Below, piece by piece: positions 23,030 to 29,648 of a stretch of DNA of 30,148 nt; the stretch's first letter is position 1, and every line of letters starts with the position of its first letter. The notes beneath the pieces are model-generated. The model was not told where the DNA came from, searched no databases, and was given only the letters and a program-made list of their open reading frames with translations. This DNA is from a virus, in IMG/VR virus record IMGVR_UViG_3300032285_001395, positions 1 to 30,148 of that record; one strand, 5' to 3'. Made by a program: the position numbers and the translations under genes.

Positions 23030-23213
23030 AGTAAATAATTATATGGAAAAATTAACATTTAACATAGACGACATTTTTGAAGACATTCCTGGTGATCCAG
23101 ATAATGTCATTATGAAAATCCCTCCAGAAATTATCAAACACACTGGATGGAGAGAAGGTGATACACTTAACGTTGAAGTTGAGGACGGTGCTATTGTTAT
23201 TAAAAAACTATGA
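23022..23213 (+). CDS. AbrB/SpoVT/MazE-like small DNA-binding protein
   Basis: The 63-residue product ends with 'VIMKIPPEIIKHTGWREGD' and 'TLNVEVEDGAIVIKKL', the swapped-hairpin beta pattern '(i)P..i...hGw..GD.l.v...dg.i.i.k' of AbrB/MazE-type transcription factors and antitoxins. The N-terminal 'FNIDDIFEDIPGDPDN' is acidic. The start at 23022 overlaps the upstream stop by 8 nt (ATGAGTAA); the ATG at 23043 (MEKLTF) is an alternative. No toxin gene is apparent next to it. In phages such proteins are often stand-alone and of unknown role. Confidence 0.65.
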   Translation: MSKVNNYMEKLTFNIDDIFEDIPGDPDNVIMKIPPEIIKHTGWREGDTLNVEVEDGAIVIKKL

Positions 23214-23431
23214 GTAATAAAGATAATATACTAGAACTAACAGGTATAGTTGATGAAGTATTACCAGCTAACATGTTTAGAGTTAAAGTAGAAAACATGC
23301 CAAACTTACTGTTATGTTACATGGGTGGCAAGTTAAAGCAACACAAGATTAGAATCATTCAAGGGGACTCGGTTAAAATTGAAGTCAGTGCTTATGACCT
23401 AAGTAAGGGCAGAATAACCTATAGATTATGA
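23210..23431 (+). CDS. infA: Translation initiation factor IF-1
   Basis: The 73-residue product has the same length as bacterial IF-1 and aligns along its whole length: 'DNILELTGIVDEVLPANMF' matches the E. coli start ('DNIEMQGTVLETLPNTMF'), followed by 'RVKVEN', 'GGKLKQHKIRIIQGDSV' and the diagnostic 'YDLSKGRITYR'. IF-1 binds the 30S A site and assists initiation together with IF-2 and IF-3. Here it sits between a small AbrB-like gene and a metallopeptidase-like gene, overlapping each by 4 nt (ATGA), which is not its usual chromosomal setting. A phage-borne copy that modifies host initiation is the simplest reading. Confidence 0.9.
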   Translation: MSNKDNILELTGIVDEVLPANMFRVKVENMPNLLLCYMGGKLKQHKIRIIQGDSVKIEVSAYDLSKGRITYRL

Positions 23432-24093
23432 ACTCAATAATGGAATCCGTTTGTGCTATCTGTAATAATGTAAGGACTAGCACAAAGCAAGGCCTGAATT
23501 TCCAACAGCTGATAAATCGAGTTCGACGTGAGTTTAAATTAAGCGATATACAAATAAAGATATCTGCAAAGAGAGATAAGACCCTCAATGAAGATTGTAT
23601 CTACGTAAATGGATTTTATGATCCAGAAGACGATCAAGAAAACGAATGTCCAATCGAATTAATCGTAACTCATAATTTTCCAAAAGACCTACTATGGTAC
23701 CCTGTAAATTCTACTCTAGTATTGACACAGATATTTGATACAGTAGTACATGAACTGAGGCACCAGCGACAGTACAGAAAACGCAAGTTTAAAATTGGCC
23801 CACCTCGCGGAACTGAACACAAAGAATACCTAGCAGACCCAGACGAGATTGATGCATACTCAATCAGTATTGCCGCAGAACTAGTACGTAGTTTGGGTAG
23901 GATTAGGGCTCTTCGCTATCTGCATAACATCGGCACACTTAGCCGTTTCAAATTAAATCAGCAGTTTGTCAGTCCTTGTTTGAGCATGTATGTAGGTGAA
24001 TTCCAAAATGTTTCGGATCCAATCATTAAAAGTTTAACCAAAAAGATCTATATACGTTTGAAAAAGATTGACACAGATGTAGTTTTCCTGTAA
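23428..24093 (+). CDS. Zinc metallopeptidase-like protein (HELRH)
   Basis: The 221-residue protein contains 'FDTVVHELRHQRQYRKR', an HExxH zincin motif with H108, E109 and H112, followed about 28 residues later by 'YLADPDEIDAYSISIAAEL', in which E140 or D142 could be the third ligand, as in gluzincin-like proteins. The rest is basic, with a C-terminal 'LSRFKLNQQFVSPCLSMYV'. Similar small HExxH proteins are common in large phages, but their substrates are unknown. It is coupled to IF-1 by a 4-nt overlap. Its stop codon overlaps the -10 box of a promoter for the following gene. Confidence 0.65.
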   Translation: MNSIMESVCAICNNVRTSTKQGLNFQQLINRVRREFKLSDIQIKISAKRDKTLNEDCIYVNGFYDPEDDQENECPIELIVTHNFPKDLLWYPVNSTLVLTQIFDTVVHELRHQRQYRKRKFKIGPPRGTEHKEYLADPDEIDAYSISIAAELVRSLGRIRALRYLHNIGTLSRFKLNQQFVSPCLSMYVGEFQNVSDPIIKSLTKKIYIRLKKIDTDVVFL

Positions 24094-24096
24094 AAT
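24068..24096 (+). promoter_or_regulatory. Sigma70 promoter, TTGACA-17-TAAAAT
   Basis: TTGACA at 24068-24073 is exact and TAAAAT at 24091-24096 matches the -10 consensus in five of six positions, with a 17-bp spacer. It lies over the last codons of the metallopeptidase-like gene, and transcription would begin near 24103, about 27 bases before the ATG at 24130. Confidence 0.65.
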
Positions 24097-24129
24097 ACAA
24101 AGTATATTAACTCATGTAGCGAGCGAGCA

Positions 24130-24810
24130 ATGTCCAAAAAAGAGTTTCCCACTCAGCAGGTGCTAGAACTAGCCTGTGCCGCTCAACGAGTAAACGGTTC
24201 CTATGTCAAAGAAGGTGAAGTAGTATATGCCGCTGATGGTGTTGCCATGTACTCTAAACAGCCTAATAAAACTCTAATGTTGTACACGTTAGATGATACC
24301 AAAGTTATTCCAAATGTAAAAGCACTTAAGATTTCTCCAGAGGATGTAGTTCGTGCAGAGGAAATCAAAACTTACTACAAGCGATTACTGTTTGCGGCTA
24401 TTGATGGTGAAAACGATTTCCTAATTACTATTAATAGTATTTTGGCTAGCGAAACTGTTAAAGAAAATCAATTTGGGTATGTAGCATGCCTGCCTAGTGT
24501 ACAACTTAGAGATGCGGATCAAAATCGAATTAAAAAAGCCGCACGTCAAGTTGATGAAGGATATCTAGCAGATATCGGTAGTACAGTCAAAGACTTAGAT
24601 GCAGAAATACTTTCATCGATTAAGTCAAAAAACTTTGAAGGTTACAATATTGATGCTATAATAAACAATAAGATGGTATCTTGGTTAAACAAGACAAATT
24701 TGGAATTAGGTCCATGTGTCATTGTTAAGGCTAAGGTTAAGGATCATAACAAGCACTGGAAACATCAAAACGATGTTACTAGACTAAATTTTGTGAAAGC
24801 CGCACAATGA
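24130..24810 (+). CDS. Conserved hypothetical protein, phage-type
   Basis: This 226-residue protein is not recognised. It begins with a helical segment ('QQVLELACAAQRVNGSYVKEG'), continues with beta-rich stretches ('KTLMLYTLDDTKVIPNVKAL') and two helical regions, and ends in the basic segment 'CVIVKAKVKDHNKHWKHQND' before 'TRLNFVKAA'. The composition and lack of membrane segments suggest a cytoplasmic, possibly nucleic-acid-interacting protein, but this is only an inference. It has its own promoter at 24068 and overlaps the next gene by 4 nt. Confidence 0.75.
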   Translation: MSKKEFPTQQVLELACAAQRVNGSYVKEGEVVYAADGVAMYSKQPNKTLMLYTLDDTKVIPNVKALKISPEDVVRAEEIKTYYKRLLFAAIDGENDFLITINSILASETVKENQFGYVACLPSVQLRDADQNRIKKAARQVDEGYLADIGSTVKDLDAEILSSIKSKNFEGYNIDAIINNKMVSWLNKTNLELGPCVIVKAKVKDHNKHWKHQNDVTRLNFVKAAQ

Positions 24811-25025
24811 CTTATTCTTGGATATTGATAGTTGCAATGTATAGCCCAGCAGGTGACTTCATGGGCAAAAACACTGTTGAGTTTGAATCAAAGAAAACTT
24901 GTGAATCAGTTAGAGTACAATTATCTAAATTAGATAATCCAATGCATGTACATCATAAAGGTTTATGTGTAACACGAGATCATTGGGAAGGTAAGAAACA
25001 AATGCCTGGTGTAGCGTACGATTAG
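24807..25025 (+). CDS. Small conserved hypothetical protein
   Basis: The 72-residue product has a hydrophobic N-terminal strand ('YSWILIVAMYSPAGDF'), a middle 'VEFESKKTCESVRVQLSKL' that looks like a helix capped by a cysteine, and a second cysteine in 'HHKGLCVTRDHW', so a disulfide or metal pair is possible. This strand-helix-strand layout with two cysteines resembles small phage proteins I recall, without known function. It overlaps the preceding gene by 4 nt (ATGA). Confidence 0.65.
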   Translation: MTYSWILIVAMYSPAGDFMGKNTVEFESKKTCESVRVQLSKLDNPMHVHHKGLCVTRDHWEGKKQMPGVAYD

Positions 25026-25033
25026 GAAAAATT

Positions 25034-25621
25034 ATGAAAAAAGAATATGACGAATACTTGTGTAAGGTATATCCAAAGATGATGGTGAACCGCAACAAGA
25101 ACATGCAGGAAACTTGTATGTGTTGGGGATTTGAATGTGGTGACGGCTGGTTCCAGATCCTTAATCAACTTATGGGTAATATTCAGCATCACATCGATTG
25201 GAAGGAAAGACAGCGTGAAGTCGCTATCAAATTTAGAAAGATAGCTGAACAACTCAAAGCCGGTGACTCTACATTATTCGATGAAGACATGAAAGATGTA
25301 ATCAATCTGGAATACAAAGAAAAACGTAAGCAAGAACTTATCGATGATCCATTGCGTGAAATACCCGACCCTATTCCGCAAGTAACTCTGGATCAAGTCA
25401 AAGAAAAGTTTGGTACCCTGCGTTTTTACTACTCAGGTGGTGATGACTACATCAGCGGACTAGTGTCTATGGCAGAATCAATGAGTGGTGTTACTTGTGA
25501 AGAATGTGGTAAGCCTGGAACACAGACCAGTGGTGGTTGGATTAAAACAGTATGTGTAGAGCATGGTGGTGAAGATTTTGATACTCCGGAAGATGAATAC
25601 TTAGCAAAGGAAACAGAATGA
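25034..25621 (+). CDS. Conserved hypothetical phage protein with C-terminal zinc-ribbon-like motif
   Basis: The 195-residue protein begins with 'YDEYLCKVYPKMM', has Cys-rich and Trp-rich segments ('ETCMCWGFECGDGWFQILN'), a charged helical middle ('WKERQREVAIKFRKIAEQL') and the conserved-looking block 'TLDQVKEKFGTLRFYYSGGD' followed by a helix and 'CEECGKPG ... VCVEHGG', which could bind one zinc. The block 'QVKEKFGtLRFYY' recurs in phage proteins of unknown function. An AGGA Shine-Dalgarno seven bases before the ATG supports the start. It overlaps the next gene by 4 nt. Confidence 0.75.
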   Translation: MKKEYDEYLCKVYPKMMVNRNKNMQETCMCWGFECGDGWFQILNQLMGNIQHHIDWKERQREVAIKFRKIAEQLKAGDSTLFDEDMKDVINLEYKEKRKQELIDDPLREIPDPIPQVTLDQVKEKFGTLRFYYSGGDDYISGLVSMAESMSGVTCEECGKPGTQTSGGWIKTVCVEHGGEDFDTPEDEYLAKETE

Positions 25622-26235
25622 TTACGATTAAAGAATGGATGGAACTAACAGACTATAAAATCACTGAAGGTAGTGATTATGGTTGGTCGTGCTACGGCCC
25701 TTACAGCTATACACTAGATAGCTGGAATCGAGTTCACGGCAAAGGTGGATATAGCTTTAGTATTACGTTTAGCACTAAGAGTCAAAAGGTATACGAAGTG
25801 CAAGTGCATGACTATACTAATGATCGTGCCTATCGCATGATCAACCCTAAGTTTCAAAAGAAACATGAAAAAGAAGCAATGGAACGTGGTGTTGCTTTGA
25901 ATGAAGCATGGGATGATGTTAACTATATCGATTTAGATGTGCTAGACGATTTTATCCAAAAGTCACTTGCTATCAAAGCAGGCGAGGACTATGATACACG
26001 AGTGCAAGTTCCGGTTGACTTTTCGGATGAAGATCTGTTACAATATATGAAGATGGCGCATGAACGTGACATGACCTTTAACGATTTCGTTGAAGAAGCA
26101 CTACGTCATGCTCTTGTAGAAGTCGAAGCTGGTCGTCTTACCAAAGAAGATGCTCAAAAATTTGTTTTAGAAAGTGCCGAGAAGCCTTGGCCATTTGCGA
26201 AAGAAAAAAGCGATGAAGATCAAACTAGTTTCTGA
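25618..26235 (+). CDS. Conserved hypothetical protein
   Basis: The 205-residue protein has an N-terminal beta-rich half ('SDYGWSCYGPYSYTLDSWN', 'YSFSITFSTKSQKVYEVQV') and a helical C-terminal half. The segment around residues 138-165 ('VPVDFSDEDLLQYMKMAHER' then 'MTFNDFVEEALRHAL') looks like a ribbon-helix-helix-like or small helical domain of the type that follows a strand in Arc/MetJ-like proteins, although this is uncertain. It overlaps the metallophosphoesterase gene by 23 nt. Confidence 0.7.
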   Translation: MITIKEWMELTDYKITEGSDYGWSCYGPYSYTLDSWNRVHGKGGYSFSITFSTKSQKVYEVQVHDYTNDRAYRMINPKFQKKHEKEAMERGVALNEAWDDVNYIDLDVLDDFIQKSLAIKAGEDYDTRVQVPVDFSDEDLLQYMKMAHERDMTFNDFVEEALRHALVEVEAGRLTKEDAQKFVLESAEKPWPFAKEKSDEDQTSF

Positions 26236-27067
26236 CCTACATTTAGAGTTCAGTGACTGCAACATTCAAAATGATCAAGACTATGATGTATTGATCCTTG
26301 GTGGTGACATTATGGTTGCCCAGGATCTCCACGACCATCCTGAGATGGACTACGGTATGTACACTAACATCAATTTGGAAAGTCTTGGTCGCCGTCAGCG
26401 TAAGGCACAGCAGTACAGAGACTTTTTGAAGCGTTGTAGTTTTCAGTTTCCGCATGTTATCTACATCATGGGCAATCACGAATTCTATCACGGCAAGTTC
26501 TATGGTGCTATTGATTACATGCGTGAAGAATGTGCTAAGTTTCCCAACGTCTACATGTTAGAACAGGACACAAAGATTATTGATGATGTTGTATTTGTGG
26601 GTGGGACACTTTGGACTAACATGAACAAGCGTGACCCACTTACCATGCATGCCATTGAAGGTATGATGAACGACTTCCGTATCATTCGTAATGACTTTAG
26701 AAGCTATGCTCCTATGAGTGCGTTGGATGTTGCTATCCGGCACGATAAGACTCTTGCCTATATCAAGATTGTTGTAGAGCAAAACAAAGATAAAAAGTGT
26801 GTTGTAGTCGGACATCACAGTCCTAGTTTTCAAAGTTGTCATCCAATGTACGGTAACGATACATTGATGAATGGTGGCTACCACAGCGACTTGAGTGAGT
26901 TCATCATGGATCACCCGCAGATTGTTCTGTGGACACATGGACACACTCATCATCCGTTTGATTACATGATTGGTGAAACTCGTGTTGTATGTAATCCACG
27001 TGGTTACGAAAATGATGGTTACAGCGAAGATACTGGCTGGAACCCAAATATTTTATTGGAGATTTAA
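26213..27067 (+). CDS. Calcineurin-like metallophosphoesterase
   Basis: Translation most likely starts at 26213 (MKIKLVSDLHLE), which places the first metal-binding motif at the N-terminus as is usual; a longer frame from 26174 lies inside the upstream gene. The 284-residue product has all the family motifs: D8-L-H10, 'VLILGGD' (D32), 'YIMGNHEFYHG' (N88, H89), 'KCVVVGHHSP' and 'LWTHGHTHHPFD'. These bind two metal ions and hydrolyse phosphomono- or diesters. The substrate could be a nucleotide, a nucleic acid or a phosphoprotein, and the sequence does not distinguish them. The next gene begins directly after its stop. Confidence 0.9.
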   Translation: MKIKLVSDLHLEFSDCNIQNDQDYDVLILGGDIMVAQDLHDHPEMDYGMYTNINLESLGRRQRKAQQYRDFLKRCSFQFPHVIYIMGNHEFYHGKFYGAIDYMREECAKFPNVYMLEQDTKIIDDVVFVGGTLWTNMNKRDPLTMHAIEGMMNDFRIIRNDFRSYAPMSALDVAIRHDKTLAYIKIVVEQNKDKKCVVVGHHSPSFQSCHPMYGNDTLMNGGYHSDLSEFIMDHPQIVLWTHGHTHHPFDYMIGETRVVCNPRGYENDGYSEDTGWNPNILLEI

Positions 27068-27256
27068 ATGACAGAAGAAACAACCCAAGCATCAGTTAAG
27101 GTTAGCGATATGATTCGAATCACTGCTGAAAATCAAAATACATTTTTGATTCAAATAGCAGATCATATTGATAAGCTAGAACAAGCTATTGACGAACTTC
27201 GTACTCGTGTTAGTACTATGGAGCAGGCAAATGAGCCAGATAATACGGCACAGTGA
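27068..27256 (+). CDS. Small coiled-coil protein
   Basis: The 62-residue product is mostly one predicted amphipathic helix: 'ITAENQNTFLIQIADHIDKL' continuing to 'EQAIDELRTRVSTMEQ' has hydrophobic residues in heptad-like spacing, flanked by polar ends. It probably oligomerises. It starts on the base after the phosphoesterase stop and overlaps the next gene by 26 nt. No family recognised. Confidence 0.65.
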   Translation: MTEETTQASVKVSDMIRITAENQNTFLIQIADHIDKLEQAIDELRTRVSTMEQANEPDNTAQ

Positions 27257-27470
27257 TACTTGTCAAATTAAAATGGCCAAGTCAAGTAAGATGACTGAGG
27301 CAGTTGTGCAGGACTTTGAAGACAAGGTCCTGCTCAATGTAGTTGTAGGTAAAGCAGTTAAAATTAGTATGAAATGGAACGGCAAGTGCTACGAAGGTCG
27401 CAATGCCGGAATGGACTTCGAAAGTGTGGGACCAACTGTCACACGCACATCTACGGGAAGCAGAGGATAA
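27231..27470 (+). CDS. Small hypothetical protein
   Basis: The start at 27231 is chosen because GGAG lies seven bases upstream; the frame itself extends to 27189. The 79-residue product ('MSQIIRHSDTCQIKMAKSSK') has a strand-rich core ('KVLLNVVVGKAVKISMKWNG', then a Lys-Cys-Tyr-Glu-Gly-Arg turn) and a polar tail. No motif identifies it. The following gene starts one base after the stop codon of this one. Confidence 0.6.
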   Translation: MSQIIRHSDTCQIKMAKSSKMTEAVVQDFEDKVLLNVVVGKAVKISMKWNGKCYEGRNAGMDFESVGPTVTRTSTGSRG

Positions 27471-27471
27471 T

Positions 27472-27918
27472 ATGAAAATTGGATTAAGCTATAGTCGTTG
27501 TGTCAGAGACATTGTTGACGGAGTAGTTGACATTGACGATGTGTTAGTTGTCATTGCCCGTACAGATTTTGATCCACATGATGATGAACAATGGGCAGGA
27601 ATTTGGGAAGGCTATGCCGGAGGCTCCGCTCCCCAAACAATGCGTGGACTGTTTGGTGGATCCAATCCAGAATGGTTTGGTACTTCTGACGAAGACGAAG
27701 ACCGTTATCGTAGTGTCAGCATCGAACTTTGGGAAACAGGCAAGTTTCACCAACCACGTAAGTTTGGCGCACATCCTACTCGCCGTCCGGAAATTTGGTT
27801 AGAAGCAGTTCTGCCAAATAGTGAGCTAGAGGCAAACCCTGCCGCTAAAATGGCTTGGGAAAAGTTCCAAACTATTGCAGGACTTTCGAGCGTCGAATTG
27901 GATGACAAGTATCGATAA
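27472..27918 (+). CDS. Conserved hypothetical phage protein
   Basis: The ATG at 27472 has GAGG five bases upstream and gives 148 residues. The N-terminus 'MKIGLSYSRCVRDIVDGVVD' with 'IDDVLVVIARTDFDPHDDEQ' and a Trp-x-Gly-Ile-Trp stretch looks highly conserved and resembles proteins I recall from T4-like marine phages. It is followed by a Gly-rich linker and 'SIELWETGKFHQPRKFG' and 'EIWLEAVLPNSEL'. No catalytic motif is evident; the Asp/His-rich 'DFDPHDDEQW' could bind a metal. Function unknown. Confidence 0.75.
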   Translation: MKIGLSYSRCVRDIVDGVVDIDDVLVVIARTDFDPHDDEQWAGIWEGYAGGSAPQTMRGLFGGSNPEWFGTSDEDEDRYRSVSIELWETGKFHQPRKFGAHPTRRPEIWLEAVLPNSELEANPAAKMAWEKFQTIAGLSSVELDDKYR

Positions 27919-27930
27919 TTCAACTATACT
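27902..27930 (+). promoter_or_regulatory. Sigma70-type promoter, ATGACA-17-TATACT
   Basis: ATGACA at 27902-27907 and TATACT at 27925-27930 each match consensus in five of six positions with a 17-bp spacer. They lie at the end of the preceding gene, and the expected start near 27937 leaves about 23 bases before the lipoprotein ATG at 27960. An inverted repeat brackets the -10 box (separate entry). Confidence 0.55.
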
Positions 27931-27951
27931 AACAGTATTGTAAATTATCGA
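27912..27951 (+). repeat. 9-bp inverted repeat around a promoter -10 box (possible operator)
   Basis: TCGATAATT at 27912-27920 and AATTATCGA at 27943-27951 are perfect inverted copies separated by 22 bases that contain the -10 box and the expected start site. There is no T-run after the right arm, so it is a poor terminator. An operator for a dimeric repressor or a loop around the start site fits better. Confidence 0.4.
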
Positions 27952-27959
27952 AAGAGCAA

Positions 27960-28229
27960 ATGAAATATATTGCCATTATACTAGTGTTAGCTCTAATAGG
28001 ATGCACAGAAGATCAGGCCGCTCCGGTTAAGGATCTTACCTATAAAGAGCTAGAGGCGCTCCCAATGAATTGTCAGTATGCCAACGAGCAACTTGCCGTA
28101 CTCAAAGATCTTCAAAAGTTAAAAAACTTCAATTCAGATCCAGATATGCTTACCGAAGGTGCTCAATTATATAACGGACTGCTAAAAGCTAAAATCTGGT
28201 GGTATGCATATAGGTGTGCTAAATCATGA
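27960..28229 (+). CDS. Small lipoprotein, unknown function
   Basis: The 89-residue product begins with 'MKYIAIILVLALIGC', a lipoprotein signal with lipobox LIGC and lipidated C15. The mature part has two further cysteines ('MNCQYANEQL' and 'YAYRCAKS'), a helical region 'LAVLKDLQKLKNF' and no recognised domain. It should be anchored in an envelope membrane on the periplasmic side. It overlaps the next gene by 4 nt, and both appear driven by the 27902 promoter. Confidence 0.75.
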   Translation: MKYIAIILVLALIGCTEDQAAPVKDLTYKELEALPMNCQYANEQLAVLKDLQKLKNFNSDPDMLTEGAQLYNGLLKAKIWWYAYRCAKS

Positions 28230-28756
28230 AAAAACTTTTATTAATTTCGGCTGTTATCAGTCAAATGGCATTTGCTGAATGTGATGTTCGTTCGGCTAGT
28301 ATTAATCAAAACCAAACCCAGGTAGGCCCGGTAACTAATTTAGTCAAAAGTCTATCGGCTAATAAATGCTCTGTCAAATTTCAAATAATGGTTAATGGTA
28401 AGAATCAATCCCTTGAAGGATCATGGTCGGGCACGGATCCTGCAGAATACCTATGTAACTACGCCATAGAACAGACTAGGAAGGAATTTTTAGTAACTAT
28501 GGGCGGAACTTTTCGGACAGATGCTGTAACTGCTTGTATTGAAGGTAGAGCTCCCCAAAAGAAGCTTAAAATTGGAGATGCTATTTTGGAGGCGGAAGTT
28601 GGACCTAGTCCAATTAAACAATACTTTATGTATGACATGTCAAGATGTAGAATGTTCCAAGAACGTATCGATACTGTAGATAGAACAGTCACATACAATG
28701 GAGTTATTTGCCAAATTAAGCATACCGATTATTGGAGAATCATTGACAAGTGGTAA
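28226..28756 (+). CDS. Secreted cysteine-containing protein, unknown function
   Basis: The 176-residue product has a classic Sec signal peptide, 'MKKLLLISAVISQMAFA', followed by 'EC', with cleavage likely after residue 17. The mature protein carries six or more cysteines ('ECDVR', 'NKCSVKF', 'YLCNYA', 'TACIEG', 'SRCRMF', 'VICQIK'), suggesting disulfides in the periplasm. The central 'SVKFQIMVNGKNQSLEGSW' is beta-rich. No family recognised. It may cooperate with the small lipoprotein encoded just upstream. Confidence 0.75.
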   Translation: MKKLLLISAVISQMAFAECDVRSASINQNQTQVGPVTNLVKSLSANKCSVKFQIMVNGKNQSLEGSWSGTDPAEYLCNYAIEQTRKEFLVTMGGTFRTDAVTACIEGRAPQKKLKIGDAILEAEVGPSPIKQYFMYDMSRCRMFQERIDTVDRTVTYNGVICQIKHTDYWRIIDKW

Positions 28757-28773
28757 TTTGGTTATCATCATAG

Positions 28774-28802
28774 TTGACATTCGAGCACAAGTGCAGTATA
28801 AT
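28774..28802 (+). promoter_or_regulatory. Perfect sigma70 promoter, TTGACA-17-TATAAT
   Basis: TTGACA at 28774-28779 and TATAAT at 28797-28802 are exact consensus with a 17-bp spacer, in the 81-base gap 28757-28837. Transcription would start near 28809 and read the run of small envelope genes beginning at 28838. An AAAGG Shine-Dalgarno lies at 28826-28830. Confidence 0.85.
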
Positions 28803-28837
28803 ATTAACATGCAAAACACACACAGAAAGGCATTTAT

Positions 28838-28966
28838 ATGAAGGCATTCATAGCAGGCACAATCTTTGGACTAGTTCTAGCTACTGTTGGTTTCAGCGGT
28901 ATTGCTAAAATGTTGGACAAAGGTGTAGATACGGTTAAAACTCAATCAACGGAGTTGGCAAAATGA
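28838..28966 (+). CDS. Small single-span membrane protein (42 aa)
   Basis: The frame 28838-28966 encodes 42 residues. Residues about 3-24 ('AFIAGTIFGLVLATVGFSGI') form one membrane span with a glycine-rich face, and the remainder ('MLDKGVDTVKTQSTEL') is a short amphipathic tail. AAAGG seven bases upstream and a perfect promoter support expression. The stop overlaps the next start by 4 nt (ATGA). Small proteins of this kind are found in large phages without known function. Confidence 0.7.
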   Translation: MKAFIAGTIFGLVLATVGFSGIAKMLDKGVDTVKTQSTELAK

Positions 28967-29085
28967 AAACTTTTGTAGCATTAATTTTGGCTAGTACACT
29001 AGCCGCATGTAGTACAGTTTCAGGTGTAGGCAAAGACATTTCGTCAGCCGCTGACTGGACTAAAGAAAAAATGAATGGAAAATAA
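28963..29085 (+). CDS. Entericidin-like small lipoprotein (40 aa)
   Basis: The frame encodes 40 residues. 'MKTFVALILASTLAAC' is a lipoprotein signal with lipobox LAAC and C16, followed by 'STVSGVGKDISSAADWTKEK', which matches the entericidin EcnA/EcnB pattern 'C(n/s)TV.G.GkDi..a'. Entericidins are tiny envelope lipoproteins first described as a toxin-antidote pair in E. coli stationary phase. Only one copy is seen here. It overlaps the preceding membrane protein gene by 4 nt, and the next gene starts one base after its stop. Confidence 0.75.
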   Translation: MKTFVALILASTLAACSTVSGVGKDISSAADWTKEKMNGK

Positions 29086-29086
29086 A

Positions 29087-29647
29087 ATGAAAAAGATTTT
29101 TATCGTATTGCCTATTGTAGCCGCTTTGACCGCTTGCGGAACTACTGATGTATATCAAAAACGTGCAGACAACGAACGCCAATATAAAGAGCGTCAAGTT
29201 GAACGTGCTATTGATCAGGCTCCTAAATGGATGACTGTTACTCCACTTAGTAACTCAGCTGTCTATGCCGCAGGTACTAGTTCTAGTGGTGATTACTCAA
29301 TGGCATTTCAAAAGGCCAAAGCTGATGCCTATGGTAAGATTTGTATGACTGCTGGCGGTACTGCTAGTCAACGTACTAAAATCTACAAAGCAGATACTGC
29401 TGATGCAAGTACTGAGTTGAGCGAAATGGTGCTCCGCACTTCATGTAAGGAAGTTGATCTTACTGGTGTAGAAACAGCAGAAAAGAAAATCGTATCAGAA
29501 GGTAATCGCTTCCGTGCGTATGTATTAGTTGCATTGCCTACAGGTGATGCTAACATTTTGAAGAAGGCTAAAGAGCAAGCCAAGCTGAATGAAATTGCGG
29601 CGGCACGTGCTCCAGAAGCATTTAAAGAATTAGATAAACCACAGTAA
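29087..29647 (+). CDS. LPP20-like lipoprotein
   Basis: The start at 29087 (MKKIFIV) follows the end of the entericidin-like gene by one base; a longer frame from 29075 would overlap it. The 186-residue product has 'MKKIFIVLPIVAALTAC' with lipobox LTAC and C17. The mature part contains 'APKWMTVTPLSNSAVYAAGT' and 'DYSMAFQKAKADAYGKICM', then 'GNRFRAYVLVALPTGDANI' and a C-terminal Ala/Lys/Glu-rich helix. The order 'PkW......vya.Gts...d...A...A..dA...i' and 'yra.vL..lp' fits the LPP20 family of outer-membrane-associated lipoproteins. Two mature cysteines may form a disulfide. Confidence 0.75.
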   Translation: MKKIFIVLPIVAALTACGTTDVYQKRADNERQYKERQVERAIDQAPKWMTVTPLSNSAVYAAGTSSSGDYSMAFQKAKADAYGKICMTAGGTASQRTKIYKADTADASTELSEMVLRTSCKEVDLTGVETAEKKIVSEGNRFRAYVLVALPTGDANILKKAKEQAKLNEIAAARAPEAFKELDKPQ

Positions 29648-29648
29648 T

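Noticed and set aside
26558-26953. 131-codon open frame on the minus strand
   Set aside because: It is antisense to the metallophosphoesterase, whose metal motifs are complete, so it is a shadow frame.
27912-27951. Rho-independent terminator
   Set aside because: The stem is AT-rich with a 22-nt loop and the downstream bases are AAGAGC, with no T-run.
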